Assembly: GCF_030247195.1 (NCBI RefSeq)
Contig: NC_080671.1
Location: 15,016,843 to 15,080,842 of the forward strand
Source of the DNA: Topomyia yanbarensis
Lineage: Eukaryota; Arthropoda; Insecta; Diptera; Culicidae
Direction: 5' to 3'
Length of the DNA stretch: 64,000 nucleotides
Positions within the stretch are counted from its first letter, which is position 1. The number at the start of each line of letters is the position of its first letter. This document shows, piece after piece, positions 44,341-55,060 of this stretch. The notes under the pieces were generated by a model that was not told the origin of the DNA, did not search any database, and saw only the letters and a program-made list of their open reading frames with translations. The position numbers and the translations under genes were made by a program.

Positions 44341-47300
44341 CTAAATTGGGATATTTATCGTTTTTATGAAAGTATAAATAAGGGACATATAGGGGAAATC
44401 ACGCTTTGCCAGCATATCTCGGACTGGGACATTGGGTGGTCTACCTCGGGCCCGAAGGGAATCCTTTAACTGAGACCTGGCGTCCAAATACCCGGCGCAT
44501 ACCCAGACAACGTGCTCGATGTCATGATAGCCCTCGTCACAAGCGCACAGACTACTCTCCGCAAGCCCAATACGCCGCAAATGTGCATCTAAGGTGTAGT
44601 GGTTGGACATAAGTCGGGACATTACACGAATAAAATCCCGACCCACATCCATCCCCCTGAACCAAGGCTTCGTTGATACCTTTGGGATAATGGAATGTAG
44701 CCATCGTCCAAGTTCACCATTGCTCCACGAGGTTTGCCAACTGTTGAGTGTCCTCTGACGACAAATACTAAAAAATTCGTTGAAGCAGATTGGTCTTTCG
44801 TATATGTCACCATTTAATGCGCCCACCTTTGCTAATGAGTCGGCCTTTTCATTGCCCGGGATAGAACAATGAGAGGGGACCCAAACAAAGGTAATCTGAT
44901 AAGATTTTTCAGATAACGTACACAAGGACTCCTGTATCTTCCCCAGAAAATACGGGAATTGCTTTTTAGGCTTCACCGCACGAAGAGCCTCGATAGAGCT
45001 GAGGCTGTCCGAAATGATGAAGTAGTGATCTGTGGGCAGAGTGTCGATGATCCCAAGGGTGTACTGAATTGCAGCTAACTCTGCGACGTAAACTGAAGCG
45101 GGATCATTGAGCTTGAATGAAGCGGTGATAGTATTGTTGAAGATACCGAAGCCAGTGGACCCATCGAGATTTGATCCGTCAGTGTAGAACATTTTGTCAC
45201 AGTCGACTTCTCGGAATTTATTATAAAATATATTGGGGATCACTTGAGGGCGTATATGGTCCGGGATTCCACGAATCTCTTCCTTCATGGATGTGTCGAA
45301 GAATACAGTAGAATCAGAAGTATCTAGGAAACGAACACGGTTGGGAGTATACGTAGAAGGATTAATGCTCTGTGCCATGTAGTCGAAGTACAAGGACATA
45401 AATCGGGTTTGAGAATTAAGCTCGACGAGCCTCTCGAAGTTATCAATCACCAACGGGTTCAGAATATCGCATCGGATGAGCAATCGATATGAGAGTTCCC
45501 AAAATCGATTTTTTAGCGGAAGAACGCCCGCCAGCACTTCGAGACTCATCGTATGGGTCGAATGCATGCAACCCAAGGCAATGCGCAAGCAACGATACTG
45601 GATTCTCTCCAGTTTGATGAAGTGTATGTTCGCAGCGGAGCGGAAACAGAAACACCCGTACTCCATCACCGACAATATCGTTGTTTTGTACAACCTGATC
45701 AGGTCTCCTGGGTGAGCACCCCACCATGTTCCAGTTATTGTTCGGAGAAAATTGATCCTTTGTTGGCATTTCTGTTTCAGATACCTAATGTGACATCCCC
45801 AGGTACCTTTAGAGTCGAACCAGACCCCGAGATATTTAAATGTGAAAACCTGGTTGATCGTTACACCCATTAATAGAAGCTGGAGTTGCGCCGGCTCACG
45901 CTTCCTAGAAAAAACAACCAACTCAGTTTTCTCCGTGGAGAACTCAATACCCAGCTGAAGAGCCCAAGCAGACAAATTGTCCAAGGTATTTTGTAATGGT
46001 CCTTGCAAGTCGGCAGCTTTGGGCCCTGTAACAGAGACCACCCCGTCGTCTGCAAGTTGCCTTAGCGTGCATGAATTGGCAAGACAATCGTCAATGTCAT
46101 TCACGTAAAAATTGTAGAGCAGGGGACTTAGACATGAGCCCTGGGGAAGACCCATGTAGCTAAATCGCGATGTTGTCAAATTGCCATGCGAAAAGTGCAT
46201 GTGCTTTTCACACAACAGGTTTAGCAAAAAGTTATTTAAAATTGGTGAAAGACCATGCTGGTGCAGCTTCTCTGACAGAATGTTGATAGAAACTGAGTCA
46301 AAAGCCCCCTTAATATCCAAGAAGACTGATGCCATCTGCTCTTTGTTAGCATAGGCCATTTGGATTTCTGTAGAAAGCAACGCAAGGCAATCGTTCGTCC
46401 CTTTGCCTTTGCGGAAGCCAAATTGTGTATCTGACAGTAAGCCATTTGCTTCAACCCAATTGTCGAGGCGAAACAAGATCATTTTTTCGAACAACTTCCG
46501 AATACAGGACAGCATTGCAATCGGCCGATACGAGTTGTGGTCGGAGGCTGGTTTTCCTGGTTTTTGAATGGCGATGACCTTCACTTGCCTCCAGTCATGA
46601 GGGACAATGTTACCCTCAAGAAACTTGTTAAATAAGTTCAGCAAGCGCCTTTTTGCAGTGTCAGGCAGATTCTTGAGCAAGTTGAATTTGATTCTGTCTA
46701 ACCCTGGGGCGTTATTGTTGCATGATAAGAGAGCAAGTGAAAACTCCACCATCGAAAACGGTGTTTCGTTCGCGGTATCGGGAGGAGACGCGGCGCGGCA
46801 CGTTTTCTGTACCGGGACAGAGTCCGGACAGATCTTCTTGGCGAAAGCGAATATCCAACGGTTTGAATATTCCACGCTCTCGTTGGTACTATTACGGTTA
46901 CGCATACGTCGAGCCGTACCCCAAAGAGTGCTCATCGCTGTTTCTCTCGTTAACCCGTCGACGAACCGGCGCCAATAACTGCGTTTTTTGGCTTTCATTA
47001 GACTCTTCATTCGCTTTTCTAACGACGCGTACTGTTGATAGCTAGCGGGTAACCCGTCTTCCCGGAAGGCCTTATATGCAGTGGACTTCTCCGCGTACAG
47101 CTCTGAGCACTCTTTATCCCACCACAGGGTGGGAGACCGTCCATGGGTATTCGCGCTGGGTACTGGTTTAGTCTGAGCTTGATTCGCACTGTCGAGAATC
47201 AAGCCAGCCAAAAACCTGTACTCTTCCTCCGGAGGAAGTTCTTGAGTGGATTCGATTTTAACGGATATCGCGGTCGCGTAACTCTTCCAATCAATGTTCC

Positions 47301-48048
47301 GTGTGAGGTCATACGAGGCATTAATTGTTTTCGATGGTCTTGAACCGTTAGCAATTGAAATCACGATAGGCAAATGATCGCTACCGTGGGGATCAGGGAT
47401 CACCTTCCACATGCAATCTAACTGTAGCGATGTCGAGCAAAGCGATAAATCCAACGCGCTTGCGCGTGCTGGTGGTGTAGGAATCCGCGTCATTTCTCCC
47501 GTGTTTAAGATGGTCATGTTGAAATTGTCGCAAAGATCTTGGATTAATGTTGATCTATTATCATCATGAAGACAACCCCATACCGTACCGTGCGAGTTAA
47601 AGTCTCCCAGAACTAGCCGCGGTGCCGGTAAGGATTCCGTGATATTACAAAGCGTTCGGTGCCCTACCGAGGCTCTAGGAGGAATGTAGATGGAAGCAAT
47701 GCAAAGGTCTTTACCTTTGATTAAAACTTGACAAGCGACAATTTCAATGCCTGGTGTCGAAGGGAGGTTAATTCGGTTGAAAGAATAGCACTTTTTGATC
47801 CCCAAAAGTACTCCTCCATAAGGGTTTTCTCGATCCAGACGGATTATATTAAAGTCGTGGAAGTTGAGATTTATATCAGAAGTTAACCAGGTTTCACATA
47901 ATGCGAAAGCATCACATTTTAAACTGTTTAGTAAGAATTTGAAGGAATCGATTTTCGGGAGGATACTTCTGCAATTCCACTGTAGAACAGTGATCGAATC
48001 GGTGACCTCGTTCGATGACTTAGCCATCGAAGGATACGATCGCTGCAA
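44341..48048 (-). CDS. I-clade LINE ORF2: endonuclease, reverse transcriptase and RNase H (1235 aa)
   Basis: This enzyme would nick target DNA and copy element RNA in place. The apurinic-type endonuclease occupies residues ~15-235 (VLQWNCRSI, CETWL, SIYIPP, LGDFNSHGT, GSDHLPIV). Reverse transcriptase spans ~480-760 (QKPGKPASDHNSYRPIAML, FGFRKGKGTND, LDIKGAFDSV, GLPQGSCLSPLLYNFYVND, LADDG as the catalytic box). RNase H is at ~955-1085 (FYTDGS, ELAAI, SDSLSSIEAL, GNEKADSLAK). A C-terminal Cys/His group (CACDEGYHDIEHVVWVC) follows. No stop or frameshift interrupts it. Its ATG lies upstream of the ORF1 stop, giving a 29-base overlap, so translation probably re-initiates after ORF1. Confidence 0.95.
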   Translation of the reverse strand: MQRSYPSMAKSSNEVTDSITVLQWNCRSILPKIDSFKFLLNSLKCDAFALCETWLTSDINLNFHDFNIIRLDRENPYGGVLLGIKKCYSFNRINLPSTPGIEIVACQVLIKGKDLCIASIYIPPRASVGHRTLCNITESLPAPRLVLGDFNSHGTVWGCLHDDNRSTLIQDLCDNFNMTILNTGEMTRIPTPPARASALDLSLCSTSLQLDCMWKVIPDPHGSDHLPIVISIANGSRPSKTINASYDLTRNIDWKSYATAISVKIESTQELPPEEEYRFLAGLILDSANQAQTKPVPSANTHGRSPTLWWDKECSELYAEKSTAYKAFREDGLPASYQQYASLEKRMKSLMKAKKRSYWRRFVDGLTRETAMSTLWGTARRMRNRNSTNESVEYSNRWIFAFAKKICPDSVPVQKTCRAASPPDTANETPFSMVEFSLALLSCNNNAPGLDRIKFNLLKNLPDTAKRRLLNLFNKFLEGNIVPHDWRQVKVIAIQKPGKPASDHNSYRPIAMLSCIRKLFEKMILFRLDNWVEANGLLSDTQFGFRKGKGTNDCLALLSTEIQMAYANKEQMASVFLDIKGAFDSVSINILSEKLHQHGLSPILNNFLLNLLCEKHMHFSHGNLTTSRFSYMGLPQGSCLSPLLYNFYVNDIDDCLANSCTLRQLADDGVVSVTGPKAADLQGPLQNTLDNLSAWALQLGIEFSTEKTELVVFSRKREPAQLQLLLMGVTINQVFTFKYLGVWFDSKGTWGCHIRYLKQKCQQRINFLRTITGTWWGAHPGDLIRLYKTTILSVMEYGCFCFRSAANIHFIKLERIQYRCLRIALGCMHSTHTMSLEVLAGVLPLKNRFWELSYRLLIRCDILNPLVIDNFERLVELNSQTRFMSLYFDYMAQSINPSTYTPNRVRFLDTSDSTVFFDTSMKEEIRGIPDHIRPQVIPNIFYNKFREVDCDKMFYTDGSNLDGSTGFGIFNNTITASFKLNDPASVYVAELAAIQYTLGIIDTLPTDHYFIISDSLSSIEALRAVKPKKQFPYFLGKIQESLCTLSEKSYQITFVWVPSHCSIPGNEKADSLAKVGALNGDIYERPICFNEFFSICRQRTLNSWQTSWSNGELGRWLHSIIPKVSTKPWFRGMDVGRDFIRVMSRLMSNHYTLDAHLRRIGLAESSLCACDEGYHDIEHVVWVCAGYLDARSQLKDSLRARGRPPNVPVRDMLAKRDFPYMSLIYTFIKTINIPI

Positions 48049-49384
48049 GGAGGGGCCATTTAGTAGTCAACTGCTTCAAAAATGTTTGCACTATAGGGAG
48101 AAAACGTATCAGAAGACTTTTAAGAGGATCAGTAACATTGAAAGCTGTGAAAATTAAGTCCACTATGTCAGAAAATTTCATTAGTCCGTTACTGGACTGA
48201 GTATCTGTTTGAAAAACGGGGACACTTGGGGTTTTTGGTGTCCCTGGAAGTGGTGGGTACTCCTTGTTAGAATTAATATTTCCAAGTCCTGGAGCAAATT
48301 GCTTCGGCTTTTGTGCATCACTTCCGTTGGATTTATTGGTTGTAGATGGCGCACTCTGAGTGGACGACACCTTGGCACCCTTACGAGGCAATGTAGGGGA
48401 GGCTAGATTTCTCCTCTTCCTGGATTCCCCTGGGTTAACCAATGATGTTCCCTCTTGTGGGTCGTCAGATTCTTGCTCAACGCCAGCCAAAAGAGCAAAG
48501 GAATTTTCGGAAGGGACAGATGGCGAAGCATTCTTTAGCATTTCTGCATAAGAGTGCCTCGAGCGATCCTTAAGGGAGCGCTTAATTTTATCCCCGCGCT
48601 GCTTGTACACCGGGCATGACTTAAGAGCATGCGGAGGGCCCCCGCAGTAAATACACTTCTCAGTTTCTCCACCGCAAGCGTCATCCTCATGCTCTCCCTC
48701 GCATTTGCCGCACCGTTTTTTATTGCCACAATAAGTGGCTGTGTGGCCCAGTTGCTTGCAATTGCTGCAGTTCATTACCCGCGGTACAAACAGGCGAACG
48801 GGTAAGCGAACCCTATCCAGGAGGACATAGTTGGGAAGAGCAGACCCGGAGAAAGTCACCCGAATCGAGTCTGACGGAGAATAAGTTGTCTTATCATTTT
48901 CTGTTTTTGCGGAATACAATTGCTTGCATTCCAGAATCTTCACCTTTTGAAGTGAAGGGTCCTTAAAGCAGCCAACCCCGTACTTCAACAGGTCTTCGCA
49001 TTTTAGACCCGGTTCGGCGACTATTCCATCGATCTCCACTGCCCTACAAGGCACATACACTTTGAATTGCTTCGTAAAACGCTCGCTGCGAGCAATCTGG
49101 TTCGCCTGATCGAGGTCATTTACTATAACGCGTATCTTATTAGCTCGAACACGTGTTATCTGAGCTACGGCCGGGTAGTTAGCAGTCAGCTCCCGTGATA
49201 TTTCTAGAATATTGGGCGATTTCGTGTTGGGCCGGAAATACACCACCCAGGGTCCATTTGAATTGGCTGGGTATGTTTTAATACGGGGAGGACTGGGGGA
49301 ATCAGGGGAGGGAGTAATATCGGGTTTATCCGGTAAATCCATGGGAATATCATTCCCATCCAATGTTCCTTCGCCCTCGGCCAT
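48020..49384 (-). CDS. I-clade LINE ORF1: RNA-binding gag-like protein (454 aa)
   Basis: ORF1 proteins of this clade coat element RNA. An N-terminal acidic, Pro-rich segment is followed by an RRM-like region at ~50-180 (PWVVYFRPNT, IRVIVNDLDQANQIARSE). Cys-rich knuckles come at ~205-260 (CSNCKQLGHTATYC, CGKCEGEHEDDAC, CIYCGGPPHALKSC). A low-complexity Ser/Pro/Lys-rich C-terminal half ends in a hydrophobic helix. The frame is intact and starts at the first ATG after the 5' UTR. Confidence 0.9.
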   Translation of the reverse strand: MAEGEGTLDGNDIPMDLPDKPDITPSPDSPSPPRIKTYPANSNGPWVVYFRPNTKSPNILEISRELTANYPAVAQITRVRANKIRVIVNDLDQANQIARSERFTKQFKVYVPCRAVEIDGIVAEPGLKCEDLLKYGVGCFKDPSLQKVKILECKQLYSAKTENDKTTYSPSDSIRVTFSGSALPNYVLLDRVRLPVRLFVPRVMNCSNCKQLGHTATYCGNKKRCGKCEGEHEDDACGGETEKCIYCGGPPHALKSCPVYKQRGDKIKRSLKDRSRHSYAEMLKNASPSVPSENSFALLAGVEQESDDPQEGTSLVNPGESRKRRNLASPTLPRKGAKVSSTQSAPSTTNKSNGSDAQKPKQFAPGLGNINSNKEYPPLPGTPKTPSVPVFQTDTQSSNGLMKFSDIVDLIFTAFNVTDPLKSLLIRFLPIVQTFLKQLTTKWPLLAAIVSFDG

Positions 49385-49671
49385 TTAGGCACGAGGATAG
49401 CACGTGGTGTAAACGAGAGATGAAACTTGTATTCAGGGGAAAGGGAAAAGTAGACCGATCGGGGAAAGGGAAACGAAAGAAAGAAAAATAATACTTAGCT
49501 TATATAGCGGCGTGTCCGGCAATTCTCGTATTCACTTCACCAGCCTGGGCACCGGCGAACAAAGACTGCCTCAAACAATAGTTGACCTTCACTGACAATA
49601 TATATTTTTGTTCACTTTATGCACAGCACCAGAAAACGAACTGCTTCGATCGAGAGCTCGGAGAGTTATGT

Positions 49672-49683
49672 GCGTATTGTTTT
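49672..49683. repeat. Target duplication of the I-type LINE (right copy)
   Basis: GCGTATTGTTTT matches 43520-43531 and marks where gypsy sequence resumes. Confidence 0.8.
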
Positions 49684-50745
49684 GATGATGATTCATTCAT
49701 CCATTCAGGTGGATGATATCATCATTTTTGACACTTTCCTTGATGTTCGCACCAATGCTCTGCATCATACAGGTGTAGCCCGATTCGGATCAGGATGGTA
49801 TGGGTGTTAGGGGGAGATGTGGGTTAAAAAGCGCCTTGCGTCTTCGATTTCGAATCAAATAATAAAATTTTATTTCGCATAATTTTGGGTTTGTGGTTAA
49901 ACCTGGGGTGGTTCGTTTGATTCCAGCGGGAATCATTTTGATCTGTTTAAATTATGCGAAAGACATTCTTTGGTCCCTCTCAAACGTTTCTTTTGCCATG
50001 TACGAAGCGTTTTGAGGCGAAAAGGGACGAATATACAAACATTTTGTCCGGAATGTCTGTGAGTGGGAGAAACGATGACGTGTTAAGCGGTATGGTATGT
50101 GTGAATGTTTGAGTGCAGAATCATATTGAAGGAATGAATGCATGTGTGAATGATAAGATAAAATTGTTTTGGGGTTAATTCGAAGTGCTCATCGGAATGT
50201 GAATGATCGAGTAGGCCAGTGATTGAGGATGAATGAATGGGATAATTGTATGAATGTATTTGGATAGAAACCCCAACACAAGCGTGTAGTACTGGTACCG
50301 TAAGAACACGAGGCATTTCTGGACAGTCGATGATAAAACGAACAATGTAATGCCGACAACCGTTCCCCTGCAAGTTGGAACATTGAAAATTGTCAATGCC
50401 ACTTGCAGAATTTTGGGAATTTCGAGTTGTTACCAGTCTTGTTTTCAGGTTGGATTTAGGGTTCAACCCATAGCCGAGTAATGACGATGGCTGATAGCCT
50501 CTCGCTTCGCGTATGCTGTCAGTATTATCAGGCCAAACACAGGCAAACTTTTCACCAATGAGGACCGCCGGTCGATTAGTTTTTTTTGACATGAATTATT
50601 GATAAATTGCGGAAGAAATAATTAGGTGTAGTTAGTTTTTCTTTGTTTATTTATTAATTTCGTTCATAATTATTGTATCGGTGTTAGGTGTTAGTTTAGA
50701 AAAAAAATTGTTGTCAATTTTTTTTCCACCCGGTGTGGGCGAGAT
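49684..50745 (+). other. Remaining gypsy 3' non-coding region
   Basis: This is sequence between the LINE insertion and the 3' LTR. A 169-codon frame on the minus strand (50083-50592) has no recognised domain and lies antisense to the element, so I do not call it a gene. The last bases before the LTR, GTGTGGGCGAGA, are a candidate polypurine tract. Confidence 0.55.
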
Positions 50746-51862
50746 TGTAACCCGTCAAGGTAACAATTTAGCACTGGGTGGAAATATACCCTTTCGTGCG
50801 TACTCTCTCCGTAGAGTGTATTGTTTACGAAAATTTATGCTCACCGCTGTTTCGATACCGTTCACTTTTTCTTGTAAATTTTTGTATAGTTTCGCGTTTG
50901 TGAACGGTTTTGTGCGTACAGATAGGTGTAGAAAATTTTGTTAAACATTTGTCAATAACTAACATAGGGCTTAGGTAGGTTACCGCGCTCCTCTTGCTGT
51001 TATATTGGTTGCTGTTTATGCTGCAAAGGAGATGACAGTTATGCGGCGGTGCGGTTTTGTGGTGATGGTGTTTGTTTTGGCGGAGTGGAAAAGGCGGCCA
51101 TCGTGAAAAAACCAGAAAGTGACGAACCACGGCGATAGACAGACGTCCGTTTAGAAGTTTTTTTTCTCGGGAGTTTTCCGCCACTAGAAAACGTTCCAGT
51201 GCGCGTGTTTGACGGCAAATTAAATCCGTCAAAAGTGCCGGCCCGTGGTTCGGGCACAAGTGAATTTAGTGGTGCAGGATCGCCGTCGGGGGAAGCTAAT
51301 TGTAAAGGAGTTTTCGCTTCCCCGGCTAACAGTTAAGGATCCGACGCACCCGCCCCTCTCGCTGCAGAGGATAAGTCGAACGAGCCTTGCTCTCCTCTGC
51401 AGCTAACAGTCAAGGAGAGGGAAGCAGGTAGGACAACGGCTCCACCTGGGAAGAACACTGCGGTGTCTTCTGGGATTCCTTGCGGGGAGCAAGTGAATCC
51501 GGTGATTAGTCACCAACGTCGCTAGGGAGGTTCCAACAAAAGAGCAAAGCTCACCTCCCTAGCTAATTGTAAAGGACCGCTGCGATAGCAGCCAACGATA
51601 CCAGCAGGAGAACTCGGCCGTCGGAGTCCCGGCCGGTCGGATAAACCCCCGCCTTCCGCAGTCATCAAAAGCAGCAGCAGCAGCAGTGAAGTAGAGAAGC
51701 GGAGAAATAAAAGTCGGTAAATTTAGTAAATTACTTGTTTGTTTACTTTTGTTTTTTGTTGTTACGAAAATCCGAAATTCTGTAGAGGCACCTAGGCCGC
51801 CCTGAAAAGAAGGGTTCGCCGGGCAAACAAGAACCCGAGTAGTGGGCAAACCCCTACTTACA
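50746..51862 (+). repeat. Ty3/gypsy 3' long terminal repeat
   Basis: An 1117-bp copy of 35896-37012 with two differences seen, followed by the AAAT target duplication at 51863-51866. It carries the same hairpin modules at an offset of 14850. Confidence 0.95.
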
Positions 51863-51866
51863 AAAT

Positions 51867-52740
51867 GAAAGCGCTTTGTTTTGAAATAATTAATTTTAAT
51901 GAATTATTTTAGAGCGATTTAACCCCACCTCGTTTCAATTGCACTAGAACTAATTGAAATCCCAGGGTAACACCGTTTAGTACTTCCGAGAAACGCCACT
52001 GAATCCTATCAATAAACTTTATCCAAATATTAGCAAATTCACACCCATTTAACCATTAAATTTAAGGTCACTAATAATTTCGCTGGAGCAGAGATTTGTT
52101 TTGCCTTCCTACTGGTGCCAGTCATTATAATCTATCCGGTAAACAAGCGTAATTAGCTGCTCATCAAAAACAGAAGCGAGCGCGAAAGGCATGAGAAAAT
52201 GCCAGGATAAGGGGATGGGACGCTAGCTTAGTTATAATAAAGAAACCCACGAGATCCGGTTTTAAATATACTAAATGGTTTATACAATCGTGAGTATCGC
52301 AAAAAGCCGTGTGATATCTGACGAGTTGGAATCTCTCGAAGTATTTGAGCAAAGAATAGACCCACTGAGTACCTGCTACCATGTCGTAAGAGGCGACTAA
52401 CAACAGGATGCGTTCCTGAGTTGAGGTAGCTCTTCGTGCCGAAGACTGAGATGTGTGTTGTGTCACATTGTCGGTTGTCACGGTAAAGATGCACAAGTCT
52501 GTTTATGCCAAGATACATGCTGGTGAACTCGGGTGATTCGTAGTTATACTGCCTAAGGTCGACCCTCATCAGCAAAAGACAAAAGTTGAGCCCGTAAGAT
52601 ATTAAGCCTGTTCTAATGAGCCTGCCCCTCTTAGTTTTCCGATCTGTATACTTCATATCCTTGCTCTCACTTGAGTACTATGACTATAATTTTCATAACT
52701 TTCCCTACCCAGTAATCCCTAGCTAATTGAAAGTTGTTAA
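51867..52740. repeat. Unassigned DNA with a possible repeat
   Basis: No gene is supported. The section 52340-52660 (for example CATGTCGTAAGAGGCGACTA at 52380) has a repeat-like look, but its family was not established. The 142-codon minus-strand frame at 52228-52656 is not assigned. Confidence 0.3.
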
Positions 52741-52746
52741 AATGTA

Positions 52747-53220
52747 AAAAGATGGGTGGGTAATGTCTGCGACATAACCGAAGAGATGTAGAATAGATGT
52801 TGATACTCATTCGAATTTTCGGACAAAAGGTGATTTGGGCGAGGAATATTTCAAATTATTCTTTACAAAAATGATGGTGGTCCTAAAAAGGACCGTTTTT
52901 GTTGGCGTTGTTGGCCTTGGTGAGGGAGATGGCTAACGATGAAATGAATTGTTAGCATGAGGAAGTCGCATAGTACTGGCCAATGGCAGAACAGATAATA
53001 ATTGATTCCTGAAAATCAATTTTTCTTTATTCATGTAAATTATACATACTTACAAATCTAATAGAAGATTCCTGGTCATATTTCTGAATCATTGGTGCGA
53101 ACATTGTGTAATTTGGTTAAGTACAATGAAAGTTACAAATTTTCCAAACTCGACCTTCTGTTCCTTCCGAAATATTGAAATGGGGTGTCTATATTAAACC
53201 GTTAGTCGTGGTCACAATAA
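52747..53220. mobile_element. Partial copy of the GATGGGTGGGTAATGTC element
   Basis: It begins AAAGATGGGTGGGTAATGTC, followed about 110 bases later by a stem-loop GGTCCTAAAAAGGACC (52879-52894). This is the same arrangement as at 27753-27894. A second left end begins at 53223, so this copy is truncated on its right or two copies are abutted. Confidence 0.55.
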
Positions 53221-53283
53221 AAAAGATGGGTGGGTAATGTCTGTGACATAACCGGAGCGTCGTGACTTCAATTCGAGACGTTT

Positions 53284-53353
53284 AATTACGGCTGAAGTTT
53301 ATAAGCTTAGCTCGACTTTGAAATCCTGCACAATCTCACGAATCAGACGCTGG
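53284..53353 (-). pseudogene. Histone H3 fragment
   Basis: Seventy bases match the antisense of the H3 pseudogene at 53.9 kb across the QRLVREI...SSAV region (plus-strand GCTTAGCTCGACTTTGAAAT and CACGAATCAGACGCTGG). It lies just inside a GATGGGTGGGTAATGTC end (53223). Not functional. Confidence 0.6.
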
Positions 53354-53487
53354 TAGGGCCATTTTGTTTGCTACTAGCACGGAGCTGCACAAAAAAATCA
53401 TTTAATGCAGTTAGTTCACGGAGGCTGCCAAAAAGCTCGAATAGAAGCATGCGACTTCAACGTTTCTCTTAAACACTGATCACTAGA

Positions 53488-55060
53488 AAGATGGTGAGGG
53501 AACACGCACATTCGTTTTGGTTATACTGATAATAGCAATCATTCATTTAATGCAGGAAAGGAATGGAAAAGCAGTGCACGAAACGAGCGAGAGGATAATT
53601 TAAATTTTTGTTCCGTGTGCAAGCTACTTCTTTCCACACAACGTATTATGTTGCTTGTTGAAAATTTGTTACACATCTTAAAATTGAAGTTTCAGTTTAA
53701 CTCTCACTAGAACACAATTGATTGGTCCTGAAAAGAACCGTTGCTTTTATTGTAATTTACGCCCACTCCCAGCGGACACTGTGAGCCAGTTTGATTTCTT
53801 TTGCGAGAAAGTTACGTACTTGGCGCACTATTTTTTATCCTCAAACAAACCGACCAAGTAGGCATCACTGGCTTCATTACGGCTGAGTTTTGTAAGCGTA
53901 GCTCGATTTTGAAGTAATACACAACCTTACGAACCAGACGCTGGAATGTTAGCCAGCGGATAGTTGCTCCGTTGCCCTTTAGTTGGGGCGAAATACTGGC
54001 ATGGCGACAGTTCCTGATCGGTAGTTGGTTGCGATGCGGCCACCAGTAGCTGGGGCACTTTTTCGGGCCGTCATCATTGCCGACCGACCAATATTCATAT
54101 ATGAACACACGAGAAAGCACTACTATCGCTCTCTCGCTCGTTTTCGTGCCATTCCTGTGCCTTTCCTTTCCGTTCGGCTACCAATACTAGCATAACCAAA
54201 ACGAATAGTCTGTCTTTCCGTCGCCTTTAATCTAGTGGCCAATGCAATCAAACTTGCATGTTCAGTTTTTCAATAACAAAATTCCAACAATATTTTCAAA
54301 GAATGTTGCAGATTTGAAAAGAAGGATGGAAAAGATTTTCACAAATTTAAATTCTTTTGTCTTATTTGTTAGCGCTGATGCTGGCCATGGGATGGTGGGG
54401 GAACACGTGCATTCGTTTTAGTTATGATGGTATCAGCAGCAGAAAAGAATGGAAAAGCAGTGCACGAAAACGAGCGAGAGAGGATAATTTAAATTCTCTT
54501 TCTTTCTTTCCACATATCGTATTTCTTATATAGCTTTCTGAAAATTATTTGTTATATACCATAAAATGTAAATTTCAGTTTAACTCTTATTAGAACACAA
54601 TTAATTGGTCCTGTAAGGAACCGTTTATTGTTTTATTGCGGGAGCATAATTCAGACGCACTCCCCGCGGACACGGTGAGCCAGTTTAATATATTTGGCGT
54701 GAAAATTATGCGCTTGGCACACTATTTTGCATCCTCGAACAAACCGACCAAGTAGGCATCGTTGTCTTCTCGGGGCATCATTACGACTGAGCTTTGTAAG
54801 CGTAGCTCGACTTTGCAGTCCTGCACAATTTCACGACCCAGACGCTGGAACGATAGCCTACAGATTAGTTGCTCTATTGCCCTTTAGTTGGGGCGAAATT
54901 CTTGCAGGGCAACAGTTCCTGATCGGGTTGCGATGAGTCACCAGTAGCTGGGGCACTTTTTCCGACCGTCGTCATCGCCAACTGCTTTCCTTCGGTGGAC
55001 TGGCTGCTTGCTAGTGCTTGAACGAATACGAATGATGAGAAAAACCGACCGACAGATATT
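53488..55060. repeat. Tandem ~0.9-kb units containing H3 pseudogenes
   Basis: The segments starting at 53488 and 54390 (GGTGAGGGAACACG and GGTGGGGGAACACG) run in parallel for more than 600 bases. Shared parts are CACGAAACGAGCGAGAGG-like spacer, GTTTAACTCTNAYTAGAACAC, the stem-loop, and an H3 pseudogene. The period is about 902 bases. This looks like a decayed tandem histone array reduced to H3 units. Confidence 0.7.
53724..54120 (-). pseudogene. Histone H3 pseudogene with 3' stem-loop
   Basis: On the minus strand the sequence encodes recognisable H3 pieces: a stretch reading SAPATGG in one frame (about 54038-54062), then FQRLVRKVVYYFKIELRLQNSAVM, where the family has [24 protein letters not shown], and a frame-shifted AYLVGLFED equivalent at about 53837-53870. 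The last part of H3 is missing. Downstream at 53724-53739 lies GGTCCTGAAAAGAACC, the antisense of a histone-type 3' hairpin. Internal deletions and shifts make it non-functional. Retaining the 3' hairpin but no poly(A) argues for duplication of a genomic histone gene rather than retrocopying. Confidence 0.8.

Larger units (their letters stand above)
43532..49671 (-). mobile_element. Complete I-clade LINE inserted in the gypsy element
   Basis: A 6.1-kb element lies in antisense orientation inside the gypsy 3' non-coding region, bordered by a shared target duplication. It has a 287-bp 5' UTR (49385-49671), ORF1 (48020-49384), ORF2 (44341-48048), a 0.8-kb 3' UTR and an A-rich tail (T-run 43528-43539 on the plus strand). 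Both ORFs are open, so it may be autonomous. The RNase H domain downstream of RT and a multi-knuckle ORF1 place it in the I clade, resembling what is known of mosquito MosquI elements. Confidence 0.9.

Noticed and set aside
50083..50592. 169-codon minus-strand frame
   Set aside because: It is antisense in the gypsy 3' non-coding region, has His/Ser-rich low-complexity content and no domain or context support.
52228..52656. 142-codon minus-strand frame
   Set aside because: No recognised domain, and the nucleotide sequence looks like dispersed repeat.
53812..54120. Open frame considered as an intact histone H3 variant
   Set aside because: Only the central H3 region is in frame; the N-terminal part is shifted and the C-terminal end is missing.
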